Part shown: in pieces, positions 45,272-52,940 of the stretch | Layout: every line of letters begins with the position of its first letter | Numbering within the stretch: position 1 is the stretch's first letter | Assembly: GCF_015670405.1 (NCBI RefSeq) | Contig: NZ_JADPBQ010000016.1 | Span: forward strand, 1-64,000 | Origin: Clostridium sp. 1001271B_151109_B4 | Lineage (GTDB): Bacteria; Bacillota; Clostridia; Clostridiales; Clostridiaceae | Length of the DNA stretch: 64,000 bases | Reading direction: 5' to 3' | Translations under genes and position numbers: made by a program | Notes under the pieces: model-generated | Seen by the model: only the letters and a program-made list of their open reading frames with translations | What the model was told of the DNA's origin: nothing | Database searches by the model: none

Positions 45272-45945
45272 TGGAAACAAGAATGAATGATACATTAGAA
45301 TTGAGAGTTAACCAGCAAGAGAAAAAAATATATCTTGCTGGTTATTTACCAGTTAATGAATTTTCTGAGGTATTGATGGACAAAGATGGAAAGAAATTTA
45401 GAGAGAAAATTAATAGTGGTTGCTTCAGTAGAAAGCTGAAATCAATGGGAGAAAAATTTCCTTTGTTACTTATAAATCATGATTATAAAAATCAAATACC
45501 AGTGGATGCATTTGAATATGAAGAGAGTGGAAATAGATTAAGAATACTTTATACTTTACCTTTAACAGAAGAAGTAATGGATAAACTAAAAGATTTTGGT
45601 GAAGCTAAATTATCATTTGGATTTACGGTGCTGAAGGAAATAAAGCTTCCTAAGAAAAAGGATATAGATAGTGTAGACTATGAAAGAATAGTAACTGATT
45701 TTGATACGTTAAGAGAAATCTCGATTCTTAGAAATAAGCTACCTGCTTACTCCCAAAGTCAAGCTTTTACTGGAGATGAAAAATCAGTGAAAAGAGCAGT
45801 AGCAAAAGCAGAAATTTCAGAAAGAAGAAAAGAGATAGTTAGGTTACAACAGTTAGAGATAGATAGGTACAAGGAATACATAAATAAAAAGAGAAGAAAT
45901 GATTTGTTTAGATTTGGTGCAAATGTAAAAATACCAATGAATTAA
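45271..45945 (+). CDS. HK97-type phage prohead protease
   Basis: The 224-residue protein has the S78 prohead protease layout. The N-terminal strand is KKIYLAGYLPVNEFSE, followed by LLLINHD with H70, AKLSFGFTV with S115, and LREISILRNKLPAY with E149. This reproduces the His-Ser-Glu triad and spacing of HK97 gp4 (H65, S114, E148). In phages it digests the scaffold and capsid N-termini during maturation. Here no portal or major capsid gene is nearby, so it either acts on a helper phage capsid or is a leftover. Its start is coupled to the previous gene through TAATG, and a terminator follows. Confidence 0.8.
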   Translation: METRMNDTLELRVNQQEKKIYLAGYLPVNEFSEVLMDKDGKKFREKINSGCFSRKLKSMGEKFPLLLINHDYKNQIPVDAFEYEESGNRLRILYTLPLTEEVMDKLKDFGEAKLSFGFTVLKEIKLPKKKDIDSVDYERIVTDFDTLREISILRNKLPAYSQSQAFTGDEKSVKRAVAKAEISERRKEIVRLQQLEIDRYKEYINKKRRNDLFRFGANVKIPMN

Positions 45946-45951
45946 TCAATA

Positions 45952-45986
45952 GGGATGCAGTAGTAAATATTGCATCCCGATTTTTT
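45952..45986 (+). terminator. Terminator after the prohead protease
   Basis: GGGATGCA / TGCATCCC with an 11-nt loop, then GATTTTTTGCTTTTT. The stem shares GATGCA/TGCATC with the small stem at 41964-41984. Confidence 0.85.
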
Positions 45987-46179
45987 GCTTTTTGTAGAAA
46001 AAATAAATTTTGAAAATAACTTATAACTATAAAAATGTAGGTTGTAAAGATTATAGAAATTTGAAAATCAACAGAGAGCCTTTAAAGTAAGTATTTGCCT
46101 AGTGTTTACCTAATTAAAATTTGGATTTTATTGATAAAAATGATATAATCACTCTAGAAAATAAGGAGGATGTAACTGT

Positions 46180-47730
46180 ATGAGTCAAGTAACAAAAGAG
46201 AAGGTTTATTTATATGCTAGAGTATCTACTACTAGTGAGGAACAGTTAACGAGTTTTAACACTCAATCCAATTACAAAAGCTCAGATTATGAAATAATAG
46301 AAGTATTTGCTGATTATGGAAAAACTGCTACCAAAGTATTTAATAGACCCAATTTCATAGAGATGCTAAAGAGATGTAATGTTTTAGTAGAGAAGCACAA
46401 AGGTAATATCATATTTGTTAGTGGCGAGAGTAAAGCACAAGTAAATAAAATTATAGTAAGCCATAGCAGTAGATTTATGAGAAATCAAATATTAATGAAG
46501 CAATGTTTACTGGCTTTGCAACAAAACAATGTAGAAGTTATATTTTTGGACATGGGAAGGAGTTCATTTGATAATGATATAGATTTTATTCTTAATGTTT
46601 TTTTCTTATTAGATGAACAAGAGTCAAGGAATACTCAATACAAAGTTAAGAAAGGGTTGGAAAAAGCTAGAGAGCAAAGAAACTATTTGCCACCTTGTCA
46701 AAAAATGCTTGGATTTGATTATATTAATGGAGAGAATAAGTTGATACAAAATCAAGATGCTCCTAAAGCTAAGTATATATTTGAAGCTTACTCAGAAGGC
46801 AAAAGCATGAGAGAGATAGCTAAGGAAATGGATATGAAGCCTAATAGAATAATGGAGATTATTAGAAATGAACGTTATTGTGGATATGTAGGATATCAAA
46901 AATATTACTATGATGAAAAAAGTGAAACAAATAAAAAAGCGAGAGAATATGATATAGTACCAAATGATAGGATTGAAGCAATCATTTCTAAGGAACTATG
47001 GGATAAATGTCAAGAGATTAGGAAATCAAGAACCTTAAGAGGAAAAGGGGTTAAAAATGGAGTCTATGCAATGAGTGGCAAAATAAGATGTAGTGTTTGT
47101 GGTAAAAATTTCTTCCATAAAGGAACTAATAAGAAAGGCGATTTATGGGAGTGTAGTAGTAAGAAGAATAATGGGGATTGTAATAGTGCTTGTTTTAATG
47201 AAGATACACTTAAGAATTTTTTATTATCTCCAAGAGGAATAAATGAGTTTAAATTGACTATAGAACAAATCATAGATGAGATATTATCAAAGTATAAATT
47301 AAAAGATAAAAGTTCTTTAGAAACAAAGTTAGAGAGAAATATTGGAATATTAGATAGAACTAAGGAACTCTATATGGATGGAGAAATTAGCAAAGAGAAC
47401 TATAACACTAGAAGCTCAAAACTAAAAGCAGAGATAAAGGATATTGAAGAAGAAATAGAAAATATAGATAACTTCAATTCTTACTATGATGAAACACATA
47501 GACTTAAAGATGATTATATAGATATATTAAATTCACTTAAGATTAAACTTGAAAATGGTGAATCAGAAGATGTATTTAAAAATCATATTGAATATATTGT
47601 AGTTGGTAGAGCTTATGATGAAGAGAAAGAAAAGATAATACCAACAGTAGAAGAAGTTAAGTTTAAAGACTTTACGTCACTATATAAAATATTAGAAAAG
47701 GCTGTATTTACGACAACTGGAGTGTTTTAA
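46180..47730 (+). CDS. Large serine recombinase (integrase)
   Basis: The 516-residue product has an N-terminal resolvase domain (YARVST with catalytic Ser16, HSSRFMRN, FLDMG), a recombinase domain (~170-290, with KAREYDIVPN and IISKELWDKCQEIR), and a zinc ribbon CSVCGKNFFHK...CSS...CNSACF (~305-345). A coiled-coil C-terminus (~370-450) completes it. This is a complete large serine integrase able to insert and, with a directionality factor, excise the element at sir2. It lies 4.4 kb from attR rather than next to an attachment site, because the type III R-M genes lie in between. TAAGGAGGATGTAACTGT precedes the ATG. Confidence 0.92.
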   Translation: MSQVTKEKVYLYARVSTTSEEQLTSFNTQSNYKSSDYEIIEVFADYGKTATKVFNRPNFIEMLKRCNVLVEKHKGNIIFVSGESKAQVNKIIVSHSSRFMRNQILMKQCLLALQQNNVEVIFLDMGRSSFDNDIDFILNVFFLLDEQESRNTQYKVKKGLEKAREQRNYLPPCQKMLGFDYINGENKLIQNQDAPKAKYIFEAYSEGKSMREIAKEMDMKPNRIMEIIRNERYCGYVGYQKYYYDEKSETNKKAREYDIVPNDRIEAIISKELWDKCQEIRKSRTLRGKGVKNGVYAMSGKIRCSVCGKNFFHKGTNKKGDLWECSSKKNNGDCNSACFNEDTLKNFLLSPRGINEFKLTIEQIIDEILSKYKLKDKSSLETKLERNIGILDRTKELYMDGEISKENYNTRSSKLKAEIKDIEEEIENIDNFNSYYDETHRLKDDYIDILNSLKIKLENGESEDVFKNHIEYIVVGRAYDEEKEKIIPTVEEVKFKDFTSLYKILEKAVFTTTGVF

Positions 47731-47745
47731 GCACTCCTTTTTTTA
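47719..47745 (+). terminator. Terminator overlapping the recombinase stop
   Basis: GGAGTG / CACTCC around the stop codon, followed by seven T. Confidence 0.75.
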
Positions 47746-47886
47746 TTCTTAATAATATAGAAATTAAGTAAAATTAATACATATTAAAGAAAAATATGTA
47801 TATAAATACAATATAAGTTTGCCTTTTAATAATATTATATATTATACTTAATTATGGAAAAGTATACAATTAGAGGGGAAAAGAAA

Positions 47887-49848
47887 ATGAGCAATTTAGC
47901 AAAACAAAAAAGAGAAAAGATAGAAGGAATATTCAAGCAAATCATTGAAAGTACAACGGATGATAATACTGTCATAGCAATAAAAGAAATAGAAACTGAA
48001 ATAAATAATAAAAAGTATGGATTATTATGGGAAGAACATTATGAACAAGTTGATTTAGAAATGAAAACAAAAGTTCCAGTATTTTCAGAAGATATAAGTA
48101 GAGAAATTGTAAGTCAAGTTGATAAAAAGTTTAATTTTTTATTAGAAGGTGATAATTTACATAGTTTAAAATTATTAGAGAAAACTCATAGAAGAAATAT
48201 AGATGTAATATATATTGACCCCCCATACAATACTGGAGCAAAAGATTGGAAATATGATAATAATTATGTTGATAAGGAAGATGGCTTTAGACATAGTAAA
48301 TGGCTAAGTATGATGAATAATAGATTAGTAATAGCAAAAAATTTACTCAAAACAGATGGAGTATTAATTTGTGCCATAGATGAAAATGAATTAGCAACAA
48401 CTATTCTATTACTCAAAGAAATATTTGGTCCAAATTATAAGGTCGATTGTATAACTATAATACATAATCCAAGAGGTGTACAAGGCAGTAATTTTTCGTA
48501 TATTCATGAATATGCAATTTTTGTCTACAATAAATCATATAAAGTAATCGGAAATAGAGAACTTGAGCCTGAAGATATAGATTGGTCAAATCTTAGAAAT
48601 TGGGGAAGTGAATCAGAAAGAAGTGATGCTAAAAATTGTTTTTATCCGATTATAGTAAAAGATGGTGAAATTATTGGTTTTGGAGATGTATTAGATGATA
48701 GTGTACATCCACAACAGACGGAGTTTATAGAGGAAGAAGGAAGCTTTTATATATATCCTATAGATATTAATGGAATAGAAAGAAAATGGAGATATGCACG
48801 TCAATCAGTAGAATCGATTAAAGATTTGTTACGAGTTAAAGAGAATAATGGCAGATATGAGATTGAGATAGGCAAAAATTTTGCATCCTATAAAACAGTA
48901 TGGACAGATAAAAAATATGATGCAAATGAGTATGGAACACAACTAGTAAATAGTATGGTAAAAGATAATGATTTTGATTTTCCTAAATCTTTATATAATG
49001 TTTATGATTGTTTATATGCAGTTATTAAAGATAAACCTAATGCAATAGTATTAGATTACTTTGCTGGAAGTGGTACAACGGGACATGCTGTAATGCTTAT
49101 GAATGAGAAATTGGGAGGGGACAGAAAATTTATACTTTGTACGAATAATGCCGTTGGAGAAAAGAAAGAAAAAGAATTTAAAAATGTATATGGTTTAAAA
49201 CAGGAAAATGAAAGTGAATGGATAGGTTGGGAAGAAAAATATGGTATTGCACGTTCGATTACTTATAAAAGGATTAAAGCTGCGATAAAAGGATATGAAC
49301 ATAGTAAGGATGTTAAAACTATATTATTTGAAAAAAAGCTCACAATTAATGATTTAAAGAGGTCAGAAAAATTACTAGAGAAAGTTAATAAAATAGTTGA
49401 AGAAAATAAGAATATGTATACACAAGTGAAATCCATAATTGAAAATGGAAATTTTAAAGTTTTGGGTATAGTAAAAAAAGGAATTAAAGTTAATGGAATG
49501 TTGGAAAACTTAAAATATTATAAAACAGAGTACATTGACAAACAAGCATATGATGATGATGGATATGATGTAAAAAGTAAGTTATTAAATCATATTACTG
49601 AGATGGTTCAAATTGAGCATGGAGTTAGGATAGATGGCGAAACATATAAAATAATTTTTACAGATGAAGAAATTGATATGTTTACTGCTGATAAAACAAA
49701 TTTAACAAAATGCAAAAAGGTATATATATCATCACAAGTACTATTAACTAAAGAGCAAGAAGTATTATTTAATGAGTTGGGAATTGATATTATTTTAATA
49801 CCAGAATATTATTTTAGAAATGAATTGAGAGAGGTAGAGGAGATATGA
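47887..49848 (+). CDS. mod: Type III restriction-modification DNA methyltransferase (Mod)
   Basis: The 653-residue N6-adenine methyltransferase of beta order has catalytic DPPYNTG (D111-Y114) near the N-terminus, a long target-recognition region, and the AdoMet-binding LDYFAGSGTTGHA (F392) later. Length and order match type III Mod subunits, which recognise a 5-6-bp asymmetric site and methylate one strand. The ATG at 47887 is chosen because GAGGGG lies eight bases upstream; a frame from 47854 has no site. It overlaps the Res gene by four bases (ATGA). The recognition site cannot be read from sequence. Confidence 0.92.
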   Translation: MSNLAKQKREKIEGIFKQIIESTTDDNTVIAIKEIETEINNKKYGLLWEEHYEQVDLEMKTKVPVFSEDISREIVSQVDKKFNFLLEGDNLHSLKLLEKTHRRNIDVIYIDPPYNTGAKDWKYDNNYVDKEDGFRHSKWLSMMNNRLVIAKNLLKTDGVLICAIDENELATTILLLKEIFGPNYKVDCITIIHNPRGVQGSNFSYIHEYAIFVYNKSYKVIGNRELEPEDIDWSNLRNWGSESERSDAKNCFYPIIVKDGEIIGFGDVLDDSVHPQQTEFIEEEGSFYIYPIDINGIERKWRYARQSVESIKDLLRVKENNGRYEIEIGKNFASYKTVWTDKKYDANEYGTQLVNSMVKDNDFDFPKSLYNVYDCLYAVIKDKPNAIVLDYFAGSGTTGHAVMLMNEKLGGDRKFILCTNNAVGEKKEKEFKNVYGLKQENESEWIGWEEKYGIARSITYKRIKAAIKGYEHSKDVKTILFEKKLTINDLKRSEKLLEKVNKIVEENKNMYTQVKSIIENGNFKVLGIVKKGIKVNGMLENLKYYKTEYIDKQAYDDDGYDVKSKLLNHITEMVQIEHGVRIDGETYKIIFTDEEIDMFTADKTNLTKCKKVYISSQVLLTKEQEVLFNELGIDIILIPEYYFRNELREVEEI

Positions 49849-52067
49849 TTGGATTATCAAGAGGGCTATTTAATTTTCAAGAAAACTGTGTAAAATATTT
49901 ACTTTATTCTTCATTAAATCCTAATGGAAAAATAACACTAGTAAAAGCTCCAACTGGTTCCGGGAAAACTTTAATATTAATAGACTATATAGATAAATAT
50001 ATAGAAAATATAGATTCAAAAGTGGCATTTATATGGCTTTGTCCGGGAAAAGGTAATTTAGAAGAACAAAGCATGAATAAGATGATTAAACATTTACCAA
50101 GTAGAATAGCTAAAAACCTATATGAAGTTTTAACTATGGGATTTGAAGAAGGTGATACTGCATTTATAAATTGGGAATTAATAACAAATGTTAGAAATAA
50201 AGCTATCACTGAAAGTGAAATGAAAAATTTATTTGAGAGAATAGCAGAAGCTCATAGGAAAGGAATAAACTTTATTGTAATAATAGATGAGGAGCATTCT
50301 AACGATACTAAAAAAGCTCAGAATATTATTAATGCATTTGCACCAATATCTGAAATAAGGGTTTCAGCTACTGTTAAAGAGAATAAATTAAGTAATTTTT
50401 ATGAGATACCTGAAGTTGAAGTGATTGATGCTGGATTAATTTCTAAGGCTATATATATAAATGAGGGAGTAGAAGCTAATATCAATATAGATAGTGAACA
50501 TGATTATTTAATTGAAATTGCAGATAAAAAAAGAAAAGAAATAGTAAAAAGATATACCGAAGTTGGAAAAAAAATAAAAATAAATCCTTTAATATTAATT
50601 CAATTTCCAGATATGTCAGAAGAGTTAATACAATATATTGAAACTAAATTAGAAACTATGGGATATACTTATGAAAATGGATTAGTGTCAAAATGGATGA
50701 GTGAAGATAGTGATAAGATAAATAAAGAAGGTATTGAAGAAATGAATGCAACCCCAATATTTTTGCTAATGAAGCAAGCTGTTGCAACAGGATGGGATTG
50801 TCCTAGAGCAAAGATTTTAGTTAAATTAAGAGAAAATATGGGAGAAGATTTTACTATACAAACTATTGGAAGAATTAGAAGAATGCCTGAAGCAATTCAT
50901 TATAATGATGAAGTGTTGGATAATTGTTATTTATATACTTTTGATGAGAAGTATAAGGAAGCTATAAAACAAGAAATAGCAAGTGCATTTGATGTGAAAC
51001 GTGTTATTTTAAAAGAAAAATGTAAGACATTTACGTTAGAAAAACAACTTAAAAATCTTGATTATGATGGATTAGGTGAAAGGGAAGCTTTCATAAAAAT
51101 AAATAAATTTTTTACTGATAAATATAATTTAACATCTGATTTAAATAAGAATAAGCTTATTTTAGAATCAGAAGGTTATGATTTTTCGGCAGAACTAAAA
51201 AGAGTAGCAAGACAAGGTAAATTTATTAAAACAAGTTCAGTGTTAGATGTAGAAATAGGCTCATTTATTGAAACACGTAGAATGGTAAATACACATAAAA
51301 ATGGTATAGATTTAATGCATTCAATTGATTCAATAAAATCATCAATAGGAATAAAACATGAAAAGTTAAAGGCTATTTTAGAGAGGTTATTTAGAGAAAA
51401 TACGTATAAGAAAGATAAATTATTGAATCTTAAATTAAAAGAATTTTATGCATTCATTATAAATAATGAACAAAAATTAAAATGTGATTTTAGAGAAGCA
51501 ACAAGTCAATTAGGAATTCAAACTTCTTTAGTATTAAATCCTAAAACAAAGCCATTTACTATTCCAGAAGTTGATTTAATCAAATATGATGCTTCTGAAA
51601 CTGATGTAGTAGAAATGCTTAGCAATGCATATAATGAGTATCCTTCATCAGTTCTTGTTGATGGTATTCGTTCATTACCTGAAAGACTATTTGAAAGATA
51701 TTGTGAAAGCAATAAAAATGTTGATTGGGTTTATAAAAATGGAGATACTGGACAAGAATATTTTTCAGTTGTCTATGTAGATAGCATACAAAAACAATGG
51801 CTATTTTATCCAGATTACATCGTAAAACTTAAAAATGGTGATGTGTGGATTATTGAAACTAAGGGTGGAGAAAAGAAATACGGACAAAGTAAGAATATTG
51901 ATAGACAGACTGAAAATAAATTTGAAGCGTTTAAACAATATGCTAATAATAAAAATATAAATTGGGGATTTGTCAGAGATAAAAATGAGCAACTTAAAAT
52001 AAATAATACAAATTATACAGAAAATATGAATGATGAAAATTGGAAACCAATATCAAATGCATTTTAA
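49845..52067 (+). CDS. res: Type III restriction enzyme subunit (Res)
   Basis: The 740-residue superfamily-2 translocase-nuclease has Walker A APTGSGKT (K41), DEEH in the IIDEEHSN block, motif III RVSATV, and TIGRIRRMPE (motif VI). The C-terminal PD-(D/E)xK nuclease is YPDYIVKLKNGDVWIIETKGG-like: D657, then E671 and K673. The subunit appears complete. With Mod it cuts DNA carrying two unmethylated inversely oriented sites. It ends only 70 bases before attR, so the pair is cargo at the element's edge. Its start overlaps the mod stop. Confidence 0.92.
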   Translation: MIGLSRGLFNFQENCVKYLLYSSLNPNGKITLVKAPTGSGKTLILIDYIDKYIENIDSKVAFIWLCPGKGNLEEQSMNKMIKHLPSRIAKNLYEVLTMGFEEGDTAFINWELITNVRNKAITESEMKNLFERIAEAHRKGINFIVIIDEEHSNDTKKAQNIINAFAPISEIRVSATVKENKLSNFYEIPEVEVIDAGLISKAIYINEGVEANINIDSEHDYLIEIADKKRKEIVKRYTEVGKKIKINPLILIQFPDMSEELIQYIETKLETMGYTYENGLVSKWMSEDSDKINKEGIEEMNATPIFLLMKQAVATGWDCPRAKILVKLRENMGEDFTIQTIGRIRRMPEAIHYNDEVLDNCYLYTFDEKYKEAIKQEIASAFDVKRVILKEKCKTFTLEKQLKNLDYDGLGEREAFIKINKFFTDKYNLTSDLNKNKLILESEGYDFSAELKRVARQGKFIKTSSVLDVEIGSFIETRRMVNTHKNGIDLMHSIDSIKSSIGIKHEKLKAILERLFRENTYKKDKLLNLKLKEFYAFIINNEQKLKCDFREATSQLGIQTSLVLNPKTKPFTIPEVDLIKYDASETDVVEMLSNAYNEYPSSVLVDGIRSLPERLFERYCESNKNVDWVYKNGDTGQEYFSVVYVDSIQKQWLFYPDYIVKLKNGDVWIIETKGGEKKYGQSKNIDRQTENKFEAFKQYANNKNINWGFVRDKNEQLKINNTNYTENMNDENWKPISNAF

Positions 52068-52080
52068 GTAATATATTTTT

Positions 52081-52117
52081 AGAATATAAGTAATTATATA
52101 CTTATATTCTATTTTTT
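52081..52117. terminator. Terminator at the element's right end
   Basis: AGAATATAAGTA pairs exactly with TACTTATATTCT around 6 bases, then ATTTTTT. It ends the R-M operon just before attR. Confidence 0.85.
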
Positions 52118-52222
52118 ATGTACTTTGTTGCTAGTATCAGTTGACATTCCAGCTCCACCAAAGAAGACTATATTGTTACTTTCTTTTAGCATTTTTGTTA
52201 ATTTATCTATTTCAGCATTCAT
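52109..52222 (-). pseudogene. Stranded 5' end of the host sir2 gene
   Basis: From an ATG at 52222 the minus strand encodes MNAEIDKLTKMLKESNN and IVFFGGAGMST, then passes through the core into element DNA and stops after 37 residues. FFGGAG is the start of the sirtuin NAD-binding fold. Joined across the core to the host part at 37.57 kb it reads GGAGMSTESGIPDFRSS, the canonical sirtuin sequence. This is the original start of the gene now continued at 36915-37569. Confidence 0.88.
52122..52144. other. attR: element arm plus core
   Basis: The element arm ACTTTGTTGCTAG (52122-52134) is followed by TA and the core TCAGTTGA (52137-52144), after which host sir2 begins. The arm is an imperfect mirror (9 of 13) of the left-end arm CTGATAACGAAGT. 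Both stand exactly two bases from the core. Confidence 0.75.
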
Positions 52223-52359
52223 AAAATCACCGACCTTTTATAATTTATATTTTTATTATTGCACAAATAAATGTAAAAATAAAATGCATTAATCACTTTT
52301 TCATATTTATATTTGTAATGAGTAAAATAAAGTGTAGAAATAAATTAGAGGTGAATAAA

Positions 52360-52824
52360 ATGGCATTAAGACAACTTAGATATGAAGGCGATGAAATTTT
52401 AAGGAAAAGATGCAAAAAAGTTGAAGAAGTGGATGATCATATAAGAATGATATTAGATGATATGCTTGATACCCTGCATAATACAGAAGATGGAGCAGCA
52501 ATTGCAGCACCGCAAGTTGGAATATTAAAAAGACTTGTAGTAATAGATATGGGAACAGGTATAATTAAATTAGTTAATCCTGAGATTATTGAAGAAAAGG
52601 GCATTCAAGAATGTGTAGAAGGGTGTTTAAGTATTCCTAATAAATATGGTAATACAATTCGACCTAAGAAAGTCACAATAAAAGCATTAAATGAAAATGG
52701 AGAAGAAATAATTTTGACTGGAAGAGGGGAAATGGCAAAGTGTTTTTGTCATGAAATAGATCACTTAGATGGAATTCTTTTTATAGATAAAGTTACTAAA
52801 TGGCTAAAATTAAAGGATAAATAA
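52360..52824 (+). CDS. def: Peptide deformylase
   Basis: The 154-residue metalloenzyme has the three signature motifs GAAIAAPQVG (45-54), EGCLSIP (C89) and CHEIDHLDG (H131, E132, H135). It removes the formyl group from nascent N-terminal Met. The GAxIAAPQ form (Ala-Ile for Gly-Leu) is common in clostridial paralogs. The ATG at 52360 is preceded by TAGAGGTGAATAAA. Before the element inserted, this gene lay ~140 bases from the divergent sir2 start. Confidence 0.93.
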   Translation: MALRQLRYEGDEILRKRCKKVEEVDDHIRMILDDMLDTLHNTEDGAAIAAPQVGILKRLVVIDMGTGIIKLVNPEIIEEKGIQECVEGCLSIPNKYGNTIRPKKVTIKALNENGEEIILTGRGEMAKCFCHEIDHLDGILFIDKVTKWLKLKDK

Positions 52825-52884
52825 AATTATGTAAAAGGGATATTTAAATTAACTTTTTTTATTTTAGCATATGTGTTTTATTTA

Positions 52885-52935
52885 ACTTAACCATCAGAAA
52901 AGATGATTACTAGTTTTTTCTGATGGTTAAGTTTT
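52885..52935. terminator. Bidirectional terminator between def and aspD
   Basis: CTTAACCATCAGAAAA pairs with TTTTCTGATGGTTAAG between converging genes, with T on both outer sides. Confidence 0.85.
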
Positions 52936-52940
52936 AAAAT

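Larger units (their letters stand above)
37570..52144. mobile_element. 14.6-kb serine-recombinase element inserted in sir2; satellite-like island with type III R-M cargo
   Basis: The boundaries are two copies of TCAGTTGA (37570-37577 and 52137-52144). Host DNA left of the left copy and right of the right copy joins into an uninterrupted sir2 frame, proving insertion within that gene. The element carries replication-type genes (38.3-41.7 kb), small RHH-type regulators, phage-morphogenesis-like genes (44.0-45.9 kb), a large serine recombinase (46.2 kb) and a type III restriction-modification pair (47.9-52.1 kb). No relaxase, coupling protein, secretion system, portal, capsid or tail gene is present. 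It is therefore neither a conjugative element nor a complete prophage. Confidence 0.88.

Noticed and set aside
37570-52144. Conjugative element (ICE)
   Set aside because: No relaxase, coupling protein or type IV secretion gene was found. One small RHH protein could be MobC-like but is not enough.
37570-52144. Complete prophage
   Set aside because: Portal, major capsid, large terminase, tail and lysis genes are all absent despite the prohead protease.
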